The translations under genes were made by a program, and so were the position numbers. The notes under the pieces were generated by a model. The model made no database searches and had not been told where the DNA came from. It was given only the letters and a program-made list of their open reading frames with translations. From Stichopus chloronotus (taxonomy: Eukaryota; Echinodermata; Holothuroidea; Aspidochirotida; Stichopodidae): DNA of 64,000 nt. Shown piece by piece: positions 11,401 to 24,300 of the stretch. The DNA is taken from the NCBI GenBank assembly GCA_021234535.1, contig CM037840.1:21445059-21509058 (forward strand). Direction: 5' to 3'. How positions within the stretch are numbered: position 1 is the stretch's first letter; each line of letters starts with the position of its first letter.

Positions 11401-14400
11401 CGTTGTCCATAATCATTTACTGTTTTACATGTATGTAATACAGTTAATCGAGTGTTTTATCGAATACAACGCGCATTTACATTATACACAGTCTATAAAG
11501 TACACGTAGCTAGGCGCAGCACGCTTGGATTTGTAAGAAACACGAGAGAGTTGTGTGAATTTAGAAGTCACGTGCCGGTCATAGTATATATTCCGGTGCG
11601 GATCGAAAAAATTATCCTTTTATTTCCTTTGTTTCTCAAAGCATCGAGTCGCCACCCTGGGCGTTTTGTAGCAGTTCTAAAAGACTTCACAATCATTTGC
11701 TTAACTCAATTTCTTTTTCGGTAAAACGTAAAGTAAACCAGTCAATTTCTTTGCTACTGTATACAAGACATGTAACGGTGAAAACAAAGGCATGGAAAAT
11801 CACATTGTTATAAGATATGATCGCTCAGTCCAAACATGGTTACTAGGTTGAAATATTAGTTCACAGTGTATGGAAAAGCAAAACATTAATAAGTTATGAT
11901 GCACCTTGTACTAACAGAACCTACCGTGCTGTATCATGTATCCTATAGACCTATGACGTCACCGATGGGGTGAACACTACATAACACACTCAAGTAACTA
12001 ACAACCAAATTTGAAGTTCATTAGATTAAGTGTTCGAAGAAAATGGCGACACACTTTTCGAAGCATTGTGCCGATTAGACATTTCACCTGTGACCGCTGA
12101 CCCTACATTTTGACCCGAACTTAACTTCAGATAATGAGTCACCTATCTACCAACTTTGACCTTTACCGGCTTTAAGGTATAAGAAGAGATGCGGACGCAA
12201 ACTTTTGGATGTCAAATTTGATCTTTGACCTCACTCACATGTTGCGTAGCTAAAATATTGTAAAGTGGTCACATATTTAGAGACCCATGTAAATAGCCAT
12301 TTTGGATTAAGAAATACAGCAAATATCAAATTTTCACTAACGCTATCTTTGACCGCTGACTTTGACCTTTGATCATACATTTTGACTGGAGACACAATTT
12401 CAGACCATGGGTCACCTATCTGCAAACTTTGACCCTAATCGGCTTTGCGTTCTAGGAGGAGTTGCTGACGCATACTTTTTGGTGTCAAATGACCTGCGAC
12501 ATCTGAACTTGACCTTCGAGCTCAAAATACACACAAACATGATTCTTAGATAAAATTTGTATACCGGACATATACTTGGAGGTCCTATGTGAATATCCAT
12601 GTTGGATTAAGAAACAGAGCAAAAATAATACTTTCGATAATTTTACTGTTGACCTTTGACTTCTGATCTTACATTTTGACGGGATACACAAGGTCAGATC
12701 ACCAACTTTGACAAACGTCGTCTTTACAGTCTAGGAGGAGTTGCGGACGCCAATTTTTGAGACTGAAATTTTCTTTCGCACTCACTCACACACGCCCACA
12801 CAACCCCACCCGCCAGTACACACACACGTCTTCCCCCTTTTTGACTCCTACCCTAATGGGGGTTCTCAGGTCACATTGATTGTATTGATTACCATACCAG
12901 GTTAGACCCCAATGTCTTAATATATCAACCGGACATAATGTTACCGTGGCAACTGTTGCTATAGCAACTAACAGAGACGTAATACATTCTAGCATCCCAA
13001 AACAACTACTATATCTCATCTGTACATTACATGTATATGGATGAGATAAAACACTGAAAAAACATCCAACTTTAGTTATAGTAATCTCTAGTGAAAAAAA
13101 AAAAACTGGAAAGGAAGTCAAGGATGCACACTCGTGCAGTCCTTAAAATACATTTATTAATTCAAAACACACCTTCCATTGGAAGTGGATGCAATTGCTT
13201 TCAAAATATTTAGCAAGTTTGGTTCAACGTAACATAGGTTTCGATTTGCTGCATGCCAAGTTGATCTAAAAGAACTGGCTGATCTGCTTCGGTCAGTGAC
13301 GTTGGGTCCTAACTCTATATCTCAAGTTATATTTCTGTTAGTGAGTCACAAGTGGGAAGAAATTTGGAAAAATCAAATTCTCCAATTAAAATGCAACACT
13401 TCTGATTTATTATTACAATTAATTCTAAAAAATGAGAGGACAGACGAATCTGATGAAAAAAAAAATGACGAAATAAGCACGATTTCTTCCAGACATTTAA
13501 ACCTCAAAATAGCAATAGAGCGATCGATTCTATACACTTTCTCCCTCCTCACTCCCTTCTTCTAGCTTCCTTTTCAAGCTCTGTCCTTACGATATACATG
13601 GAGTATAATATCAAGTAACATTTTCAGGATACATCTACTTACTTTACCAAGTGTAAGATTAATTTCCTCTTGAAGTTGGTAGGTTTGATACATGTTTGTT
13701 ATCCAATTATGAGCAGGCTCCGTGTAGCCTGTGTGGCGGAAATTAGCCACAAAATTCTACAAAAAAAAACGTTAACGAAGACAAAGAAACGGACCTGCAG
13801 GTGAAGCCCGTTTGGATTTAGATGAATGCTGCTTCCCCCCCCCCCCCCCTTAAACCGAGTGTGTGTGGTTAGTGTACATTTACTTAGGTATGTATTTACT
13901 TTCGCAGTACCTACACGAGCATACTCTAATTATTAGTGAAAACTCAACGATTGTGATATCATTATCGGTTTGCTACTGGAATCACTCTCCAGTAGCAGCG
14001 GTGTTTTTTTTTTTTTGGGGGGGGGGGATCGGAGGAATCACACAGGGGTTCTTTTAAAGTCTTGCCATGAAAAATGAGATGAAGTGTCTTTTTCCTGAAG
14101 CTGCCATTAAACCTTTGGTTTCGTGTAGTTGATTCTAGAAATAAAATATGTAGGATGTACAGGCAAGGTTAGTAGCTCGTATATTACAGGACAAAGTCTA
14201 ATAGTTGTATAGAGCAGAGAGTTACAATTATGGTACACTGATATAAGAGCATTGTTCTTTTGCGAGCCCAATGATTAGGTCCAACTAATTGAACGGAGTA
14301 CCAAAGATGAGACATTAGACTAATTGTCAACTATTGGTCCTAGTAACGAAATGCTTGCTGAACGTTGACCAATTCAATTTGTGCAGCCATTGTTCATCGT

Positions 14401-15313
14401 TACTCATTAAAACAAATGAACAAAAGGTTCTTATATGTGGGAGTAGGTGTAATTGAACAGAACAGTCACTGGCTTCGAATGCAAAACTAATGTTTCTGTA
14501 TATCGAAGGTCAATCTGCTATCACAATGAGATCAGCGTTTTCTCAATGTTAAACTGTCCGCTCATATAAGTTCTCGGCACCTTCTCATGGAACATTAGCA
14601 TCATGTTCTAGAAACCACGTATCGATATGTTCCTTTAATTGTGACATTGGCTGTAGACTCGTTGGATCTGCATCAAGAGAATGAAGCCACAGAGTGGGCG
14701 AAAATTCCGTTTTCTGGACAGAGAGCCAACCCACTTGCCAACGTAAGTCAATATACGCATACATTATGCAAATGACAAAACATCTAACAATACCTACATT
14801 TATGCACAATAGTTGTATTGGTGAGTAGAAGAAGGAGCAAGTATTATGTGGAACGGCTTAAATGGTAATTATGCAGTCCTTGAAAGGGAGATAATTTTGC
14901 GACACAAAGCAACTATACAGATGTGGTAGAATCCCCTCACTATGTATCTCCACGGTCTTAAAGAAAACACAAATTCCGTGGAGAAAGAAATGGGCTCTCG
15001 GTGGTCCTTACTGTGAAATTGAAGTAAATTATACAGAAGTATTCCCATGAACCGAAACTTTCAACAGCTGGAGAGAATTGTCTGTAAATATTATGAGGCA
15101 GCCATATTTTTCGGTTTGGGGAAATTTACCTCTTTGTCGTGACGCCAGGGCTTCTCCAGCAAGAATTATGTTACCAGTCTGGTAAATTAATGAAATAACA
15201 AAGGCTATATTACTTTGTGTAGTATAGTTTCTTCAAACATCTCACTAAGTATTTTAAACATTTCAATATATACCTTTTGGACAAACAGCATATTTTAATC
15301 ACTGCTGGATATG

Positions 15314-15410
<97 letters not shown>

Positions 15411-18400
15411 GAATACGATCTATAACCACTTGATCAGATCCGTCTCCGGCCGAGGTTGACATTACTAACACTGAATGAAACAATAACAATGATAAGCTGT
15501 GCAGTGCAAGTAGAGTAATAGATGGTAATCAACCCAGTTCATAGGTACGTACATACAGACTCACCTACCTGTTACATTCTTGTGTGATATACACTAGAGA
15601 AGTTTTGCGATCGCGGACATACTGTCACTTTTTTTTGTAATCGTTGCAAACACTCAATGGAACATTTGGTATCGCAGCATACCTGTTTGAACCGGGATTC
15701 TCTATCGTCCGTGAGGAAATACGGGTGATGTCAATGTGCACTCAGACTGTGTCAGAAGTGTTAATAGTGATTCAGCCAGAGGCGGACCTATACAAATATC
15801 AGGGGGTGTGTGGTGGCATGACTATAAGGGTTCCTATATAGAGAGGGCTGCGAATTTAGGTGGCATTTTGCTTCAAAACATTGTATTTACGTGCATTTAC
15901 GTCAAACATGATCCATGATCTGAACTGATTGCTGATGTGAAAGTGGGGGTGGGCGCTGGTTCACTATCTAACGCAACAGTACGACCAAGAAACTGATGAG
16001 AAAACTTTAGGTTATGCCCTGAAGTATACATGTCTTATGCATGTTCTTGTTAGAAGCATTTTCACCTTTTAGGTGAAGTAACCTTACTTTTGATGTAGTA
16101 TAGCGACAAGAATGGTTCTTAAGCATGTAAAACGGCAGTTTTATTGGTTATCATGTCTCAAAAACGACCAATAAGGTGAAACACGGTTGGAGGAAAATGG
16201 CGTCAATTAAGCAGTAGTCGCACTCTGTATACAAGAACCCTAAAAGACTAAGTGGAGCGTGACCATAGGATAGCGTCGAAGTAAATTTTGGATTTTCAAA
16301 CTCCCCATATGGCCGAAAACGGAACTTCCTGGGTGTTAAAAGCTGCATATGCACAGTGCTGCAACAGGGAAAGAAGGATCTTATGTTTCTCTAATTAATG
16401 GAAGCAAACTTAAATCTGTGACAATGCTAATACATATTAGAAGGGTTGAGGTAATGCAAGAAACATTTCTTATGTATTTTCTTTCCTATAATCCTGGAGC
16501 CCTTGGCAAATATTTCGTGGGAATGAGCATATCTTTAGTCCTACACTTTTCTTTTCCTTGGGCAGTCGAGTCACGGTGATATTTTGAAGCGGTCAAGAGA
16601 CTCGAATTGTGCCGCAAATACTTTTCTTTTTTTTATTGAGCCTGGGACATGGTTGAGGTGACATCAGCGATTGTGATATAGTGTGGTCCTTAACATAGTA
16701 TGCGCCTGTTGCATTGACGCAGCAAGAATTTTTGATATGGGGGGACTAAGGATTGTTTGAAGACTACGCATTGTTTGGAGCGGAACATACCAGAAAAACA
16801 TACAAAGGCACCCCTAGATTATTAGAAATAGTCCTTGGTAGGCTCAGCAGGTGAACTCCCGAAAATGGTATTGTCAGTTTTTTTTTTTCTTTTTTTGATG
16901 AAAAATTAATCTAATGTGAGGAGTTCTTTGCTGAAAAACTCTGATCAACTTGAACAATTAATGCTGAATGCTGTACTTACTTGAATCTAAAGACAGAACA
17001 TTGGCAACACCATCATGATCATCTAATGAAGTACTCAAACTTTCAATTCATGTCCTCATACTTACCTTGCTAATTATTTATTTTCCCTTTTTTGAGAAAG
17101 TGCAGCGATTAAACAACACAAAAATATATGACACCGTTCTAGTGAAGGGTAGATGGAGTCAATTTCGGGTGATTGCATTCTTTAAACCTACGCTCACAGA
17201 TTGCCAACCGCATATTCAAATACATCAAACCTTGAGGATTTCACAAGAAAACAGATCGCATTTCAAAACTTCGTATGTTAGTATCAATGGCGCAAAGGAG
17301 CAAGAGTTAGGCTTAGGGTAGATATTTTCATGATTTTCTTAGTTTACACTACCTTATATAGTAATCATTGTGTTAAATTAGCTACTTTCTGACGATTCAA
17401 CTGTGATTCAATAATATCTTAAGCCAGTAAAGAAAATCATTGCAACTTGCCTAAACAAGGAAACATTTCGCCTTTTATCAAAGCAACGGCCACGAAGGGA
17501 TCTTGTAGTTTCACTGTGAGACAAACGCACGAAGCAGAGGCTTGCGGTGAAAACATGGGAGCTAGCAAGCCTGCGTTCAATAAATGCACATGACTTTAGA
17601 AAGCTTAGCAACCAACAAACAAAACATCTTATGTATAACTTGGCTGACATATGAGACCCAGATGAGTACCCCACATGCATATGGAGCCCAGATGGAATAC
17701 CTGGAACCCGCATAGCCCATATGGGACCTAGCTATCGTTTGCACCTATGAAACCATCTGGTCAATATGGATTAGGCCTATGTGTGTTGCACGTGGACAGT
17801 CTATGCAGTTCTATCACTACCAAAAGTCCATTGATTTATTTAAAAGAAAACAAAAGATTGCTTATTATTGTTTTGGCATTGTACGAAAGACCAACAAAAC
17901 AAAAGATTGCTCTGTGCATAAGCAATCTGTTGAAAAGTAAGCTTGTTTTTTTTTTTTTCATAAAAGATTGAAAAGGTCAGTTAGTAGGTTGGGTTCAATG
18001 TGTATATAAGCAAAATTATTGCGATGTAATTAATGTGGATCACAACCCATTGAATTTTTAACCAAAAACAATAACATCGATGTTTGCATGAAATATATGC
18101 GCACATGTCAGGTGCATAAAACCCTTACAACTCGGACAATTGATTAATCCCGCAGACTTTTTCTCCATGTGGGATGATAATTGTATAGTTCGTATTCAGC
18201 AACTTTTGGATATACTTATAACTTGAGAACCTCAGCTGATACAGGTCTGTCAATATCGGGCCAGTGGGTGACGAGATTTGGCATGGTAGAGGTAATCAAA
18301 TCCCAGTCGGGTTCTGTGATTAACTACAGTGTGCCACTATGGAAAGGTGTCCGAATTGTCTTACACTTGCTGTGTGTGAGCAAAATCATTTCCAGAAAGT

Positions 18401-21235
18401 AGTATCACACACGATTCAAAAGTCTAGTTGATGCCATGGAATTGAACTGAAATAGAGAGAGACAGAATTTTACGTGGTAGTGTGTTTTTCCTGTCTCTTT
18501 GGTTTCTTTGATGTAACCAAGTTTGTGATGTCTATGCGTGATTATGTGTGTATGTGTGTGTATATGTGACCTTTGGCCCTGACTTCCCTATGTAAAAAAA
18601 AAATAATATCATATTCAAGAATCATTGCGTTCAGGTTTCAGCAAAAGTTTTAACCTTAAATCCCAAATCCTTGAACGCACTGCAAAAAGGGTTAACTAAG
18701 TAAGGGAATTGTGACCAACTTTTAATTTCATAAAAAGTTCCCTCTGGGAGAAGTTGCAACAAGGGAGAACAAAAATGGTATCATATTATCATACCGACAA
18801 TATAGTATCTATCTTTTCTCTATATGGAAAGGATACGTTCAGACTTGTGACTTATTTGCTATTCACTTTGTATGGTAGGCCTATGTAGTATAGTATGAAG
18901 CATAGTAATTTACAATAATTTGAGAATTGTTGTGTAGACCGTGATATAACTCTGGCGATACCTATAATTTCAGCTATGAACACATAACTACATATCATTG
19001 GTCACATTCAGTTGTATAGGAAAATGTTATCACAATATTTAACAGAATGATTTCTTTGATTTCAATAATTAGCATCGTCATCGTTTGTATGAAGCTCATC
19101 AGTTTAGTATCGTCATTAAAAATGGATAGTAATTGTTTAATGCAGACGTGATCACTCTTTGCCTTGTTGCGCAACAGAATAAGAAGACACTGTTAGGAGA
19201 GTTATTATTAGGAGAGTTCACACATTCCATGAGAGAGTGGTAGGATAATTCAACATCACATCCAAACAAGTCATGATTGACATATTAGTATCAAGAAATT
19301 TAATAGCTAAATTATTTGAACTCATGGGAGAAATCAATATTCTTAATTTTAGAAGATTCAGAGTAGAAGATTCAGATTTCAGACAGTATCAAATCAGCCC
19401 ACTCACAGACTCTCAAATACGTTTAGCGCGATAGGTGAAATAAAGTAGGTTTCATTAATCATTCACTTAATTTTCTTGGATAAAAGGGGACCGTTGCAAT
19501 ATTGCTAGTACTATCTTTCGAAATTACGCTAACACATAAGTAAGAAATATTATAGGTGGGAAAAATGAAAAGAAAGTTTAGAGAAAGTTGCTAGCGAACA
19601 AATGTGTAAAAACACATTTCCTTCAAAAACATTTCATTTCTCCAAATTGATTTACCCGGTAAATTATTAACTCACTTCTTTGCAGTCTTAAGATGTACAT
19701 TGAACAATTTACCTGTTTCAACTAATGGCAAGAGAGAAAGATGTACCGTGTAATCCGTAGTGCTTGGTGACACATGTGTATTGTTTTGTAACCATGGATA
19801 CAGACCCACTACAAAAATAGTGCGCACTTGTCAAGATGTTGGCCAAGGCCGCGGAGTTTGGTCGGGAGGAACTACATCATGTTCTAGTGAACAATCTTGA
19901 ACTTTCAGTGACTTCATTCTATATCTAAATTTCATCCTTCATCTAAATTCATCTCACTGTTAAAATTTTAATTTAATGAGGAGTATATAATTATTCAGTA
20001 GACCTGGAAACGTTAAACGTTGCATGCTTCATAAAAGATAGCCTAGGCTACGATGCACGCTTCATTGCAGTGCACGGTAGATGCAGTTACCAGGTAACAT
20101 TGATTTCTCAAAATGGATTGATTCTCTTGATCTTCCAAACTTCGAAGAAGTGAAGAAAAATTTCCGCAAAGAAAGCGTATGTTTCTCTTAATTTTTATAC
20201 TCCAGGTTTCCATGTTAGTGAAGTCTGGTAAATTTTCTATCGGTAGGCCTAATCTAGGTTAACTAAGTACAGTGCGTTCTCAATTCCCATATAATAATTA
20301 TTGTGGATCGTTAGCATTTTTCACTAGGTATTGTGTTTTCTTTTTCACGACTCTTTTACCATTCGCTTTAGGATTTCCAGTATCAGAGGTGTATTCGAAA
20401 GAGTACCATATCAAATCACGGTATTTACATATTGTATGTCACATATTAACCCTTCACACATGCTTTTAATATGTTGTTAGGATATGAATCCCCTTCCAAC
20501 CACCACTATGTTTATTTGGAATCCTGTAATTCTGCAAAAGGGATTACGTTTACTGATCACATAATCACTAACTCATCTGTATAATGAATCATTAAAATTG
20601 TGTGTCGCGTCGACCATGCTATATGACATGTTCTTGTTTTTCCCACCAGCTGTTCGGTGTAAAATCCCTTTAGTACCTGGCGGTTTTGTAAGTGACTGCA
20701 CTGGGGATACTGCATATTTTCGAGAATCCTGTCTCTTTGCCTGTAACGTTGGATTGAGTACTGCCACAGGAGAATCACATCAAATTAGAACCTGTCAGGC
20801 TGACCGAACTTGGAGTGGACAACTATTTAGTTGCTTAGGTAAATTTGCAATGTTGTCTCTTGCCATAAATTAGCAAAACAACTCAGAAAATAGGTAAATG
20901 TGTATTAAAAGTAATCGCTCTTTTATATTTCGTCTTTTTTAATCAATTTACAGTAGATCTGAATTAGTAACCACTCTTTTTACAACATCTCACTACATTA
21001 GAACTTCAATCTCAGTAAATTTAGATGACTACATATGTAAATATATATATATATACAACTCAGCAAATAGGTAAATGTGTATTAAAAGTCATCGCTCTTT
21101 TATATTTCGTCTTTTTTAATCGATTTACAGTAGATCTGAATTAGAAACCACTCTTTTTACAACATCTCACTACATTAGAACTTCAGTCTCAGTAAATTTA
21201 GATGACTACATATGTAAATATATATATATTTATAT

Positions 21236-21324
<89 letters not shown>

Positions 21325-24300
21325 ACCGCTTTTGTAGATGGACTAGCATTCGAGAGTTGACTGACGTCGTCCATCATTTTAATAGGAGACCTTTTTGAAA
21401 TCGACGAAGGCGCAATGAGAATGAACTCAACAACTTAATCACTGCCCCAAATCTACTTTCTGAGTTGAATGATTAACTGATAACCACAGAACCACCACAA
21501 TACCATAGCACTGGGAAATTGCAAATTATGATTATCAGTAATTACAAAGAGGCTAGTACGCTTACACGACATGTCATTACATGCTCCAAAGTTCTGATAC
21601 AGTAAGTCAAGAATGTGTCCGTCATTGTTTTTTCTGATATGATTTTTATCAATTCGGTTTACAGCTAAGATTCTAGAAATTTGAGCAGAATCCATACATG
21701 AGTCATTTCAAAGGACGATACTGAGTCAAATTAGTTTTTCGTTTTGCAATTATGGTATGTGATTCATAGCTATTTTGTTCACCCCAGTCATTAAATGGGG
21801 TGAACTTTTTGTTTTTAAAGTGGTATTGTATTCTTTGAAGAGTACGATTTTAGGATAGTTGTTTGAACTATGCATGCAGGTACAGAAATTAGAAAGTTGG
21901 AAACAACACTGCGATGAGATACAAGTGAAAAAAAATCATTCATTTAATCTTTGATCTTTGAATCTAGATTTTGACAAGATCAGATCATCAAATCACATTC
22001 ACATGTTTAGATAATATCATGTATGTAAGTGATATTTTTCAAAGTTACATGGTAATTGTCACTTTAGATTGGAAGTTGCTGCAATAAAACTGTCATTATT
22101 TGATGTTTAATCTCGGGAATTTGATACATCAACTTTTGATTATGACAAGGTAGTAGCTCAGCCTTTGACCATTGGACATCTATTTGGTAATTTTGATGTT
22201 TATGGACATTGCGGTCTAGTAGGTTTGCCCATTTCTTTTCCCACGAGTGATAACTCACAATGTCACACACTTACACATGTCTTGCCCTTGTCTGTGAGGT
22301 GGTGTTCCACATCTACCAAAGTACCGCACACTTTACATATTGCGTATAAAATGCTTTAATTGCATTTCCATGTACAAACACGCATTTCTTGCTACTTTGC
22401 ATCTTATGCATACCCAACTATCATTCAATTGCAAACTATGTAGAAGTTTGAAGAGTCCATGTAATGTCTGACGTAACTAATGTTACGACATGCATGGATT
22501 TCCATGGACAATTAAGTGTATAATACTGATAGCAGGCGAATTTTCGAGGAATTTTGTATGTCGTGGCAAGGATGGATTTCCAGATTATGCTTTCTCAGAG
22601 CCAATTTTTTATCATGGTCATATCAGATTAGATTGACATGAATGCATGTAAGTATTAATGCATAAACTAGCTAATAATATCATTCTGCTTTGAATTTCTG
22701 CACATTGCAATAGACAAGCCAATGACTACCCATAACCCATGGATTGTGAACACGCTCCAAGTGCTTCCACGTGCTCTCATGCCTTAGTTGAAAGATATGA
22801 AATTCGATTAATCGGGTGTAAAACGAGACAAGAGATATAGTATTTTATTAAGTTGCTTGAGCCTCCATCTGAGAACTTGGACATAGATATCAAAGGAAGT
22901 AAACTGACATAAGCAGCTGCTGGTAAATAAATTAATGTGTATCAATGATACTTACTTCCCATTACAAGTCACTTGCCCCACTTACAAAATTGTAGATAAC
23001 GCAATTTATAAGTCAACGTTGGACCATTGGGCATATAATTCTCCTTGTTAGTTCTTATTAGTTATTAGGATTACCTTATATATAACAGAACAGCCTCGTA
23101 GTTGTTACTATTGACAAATCTGGCAGACACCCTTGCGAAAGTTGTACTTGTTATAGAAAGTATGTACTTGTAAAGTATCTACTTGAGAAAGCATTTACTT
23201 GCAACCACACATTTTGACCAATCAAATTTACTGTCTGAAAGCTGTTCGATGGCGTGCACTTTTATCAGCCAGTCAGGGGAGAGAGTGTACTGTTATACCA
23301 GCTGTAAACATTTCTTCATCAGCAATGAAAGAAGAGGGTCTAACCAAAAATGAGGTATGTGGCCATATTATCCAGATTTCTGAACTATTCCGACGGGATA
23401 CATAGTTTAAATATATTTATTTTTGGAAAAACGTATCATGTAAGATTGGCTGAAATCTCCAGATAATTATGTAATCTTTAGTGAGTTCAATTTGAAAATG
23501 TAGAGAAATACTAGAAATACTGGGGGAGAGGTATTGTACGTGATGAGTATAACAGTGGGTTGTATGATGTGCAGACGATGGCCTTCTGTGTTCATTCAAA
23601 ATGCACGCTTTTTTTTAGAATCTCTTCTTTCAGTTCTGACGAGGCAAAGTTTACTGCAGGTATTACAAGGCGCGTTCTCTCTGATTGGTTGATAAAAGTG
23701 CAACCTACCAAAGCACTCTCAGAGAGTAACTTCCATTGGTCAAAAGATGTCATTTTCTTAGTTAAAGTGATAGACTTTCTCACTTTTACTCAAAGTGTAA
23801 AACCTGTTATGTACTTGTCAATACTAATAATTAAGAAACAGTTCTACGATAAATATAGTGCCTCCACAAAGTTGAGTAACAAATTAAAGTGAATAGTAAA
23901 AGTTTTTCGACATGTTCCACAGTCTACATGCATTATCCGTCAAGTGAACAGGTACGTGGTACACTTAATAATGTCAAATGTAGTGACGGTTACAAAGTGA
24001 TAGGCCAATGCAATGCTTGGATTCTGGAAAGTGGAATACTGACATAACATCTGGAGATGAGGGTTTCAGCTGTTGAGACACTGTCCTAACATGTTACTAT
24101 ATATTCAAATGATAATCAGTTGTTTTTTACCTTTTAAATGTTTCTGCTACATTACATATTCAATTATGATGATTCTCCACCTATGAAAACCGTTATCTTT
24201 CATATTAAACTTTTCAGATACTGAAGACCCAGTATTTGAGGGCCCCTGCCCTCTGACGATTGAACGTAGAGCAGACAAATATCAGCTCACATGGACTGGC

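Larger units (their letters stand above)
11328..14572. other. Non-coding interval right of the CCP array
   Basis: I see no intact exon. It contains the GACC-rich tandem repeat at 12086-12750, a decayed array-intron relic at 13060-13250, a C-homopolymer near 13834 and a T-to-G homopolymer junction near 14004-14028. The open frame at 11452-11724 has no recognisable domain. Confidence 0.5.

Noticed and set aside
13834..14028. Homopolymer C and T/G tracts as regulatory G-quadruplex sites
   Set aside because: Similar tracts are scattered widely, often in repeats, and may include sequencing length errors; nothing ties them to a promoter.
15644..15841. Open frame with TLNGTFG, considered as a CCP relic
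   Set aside because: Only one short match to a CCP motif, no cysteine pattern and no splice pair.
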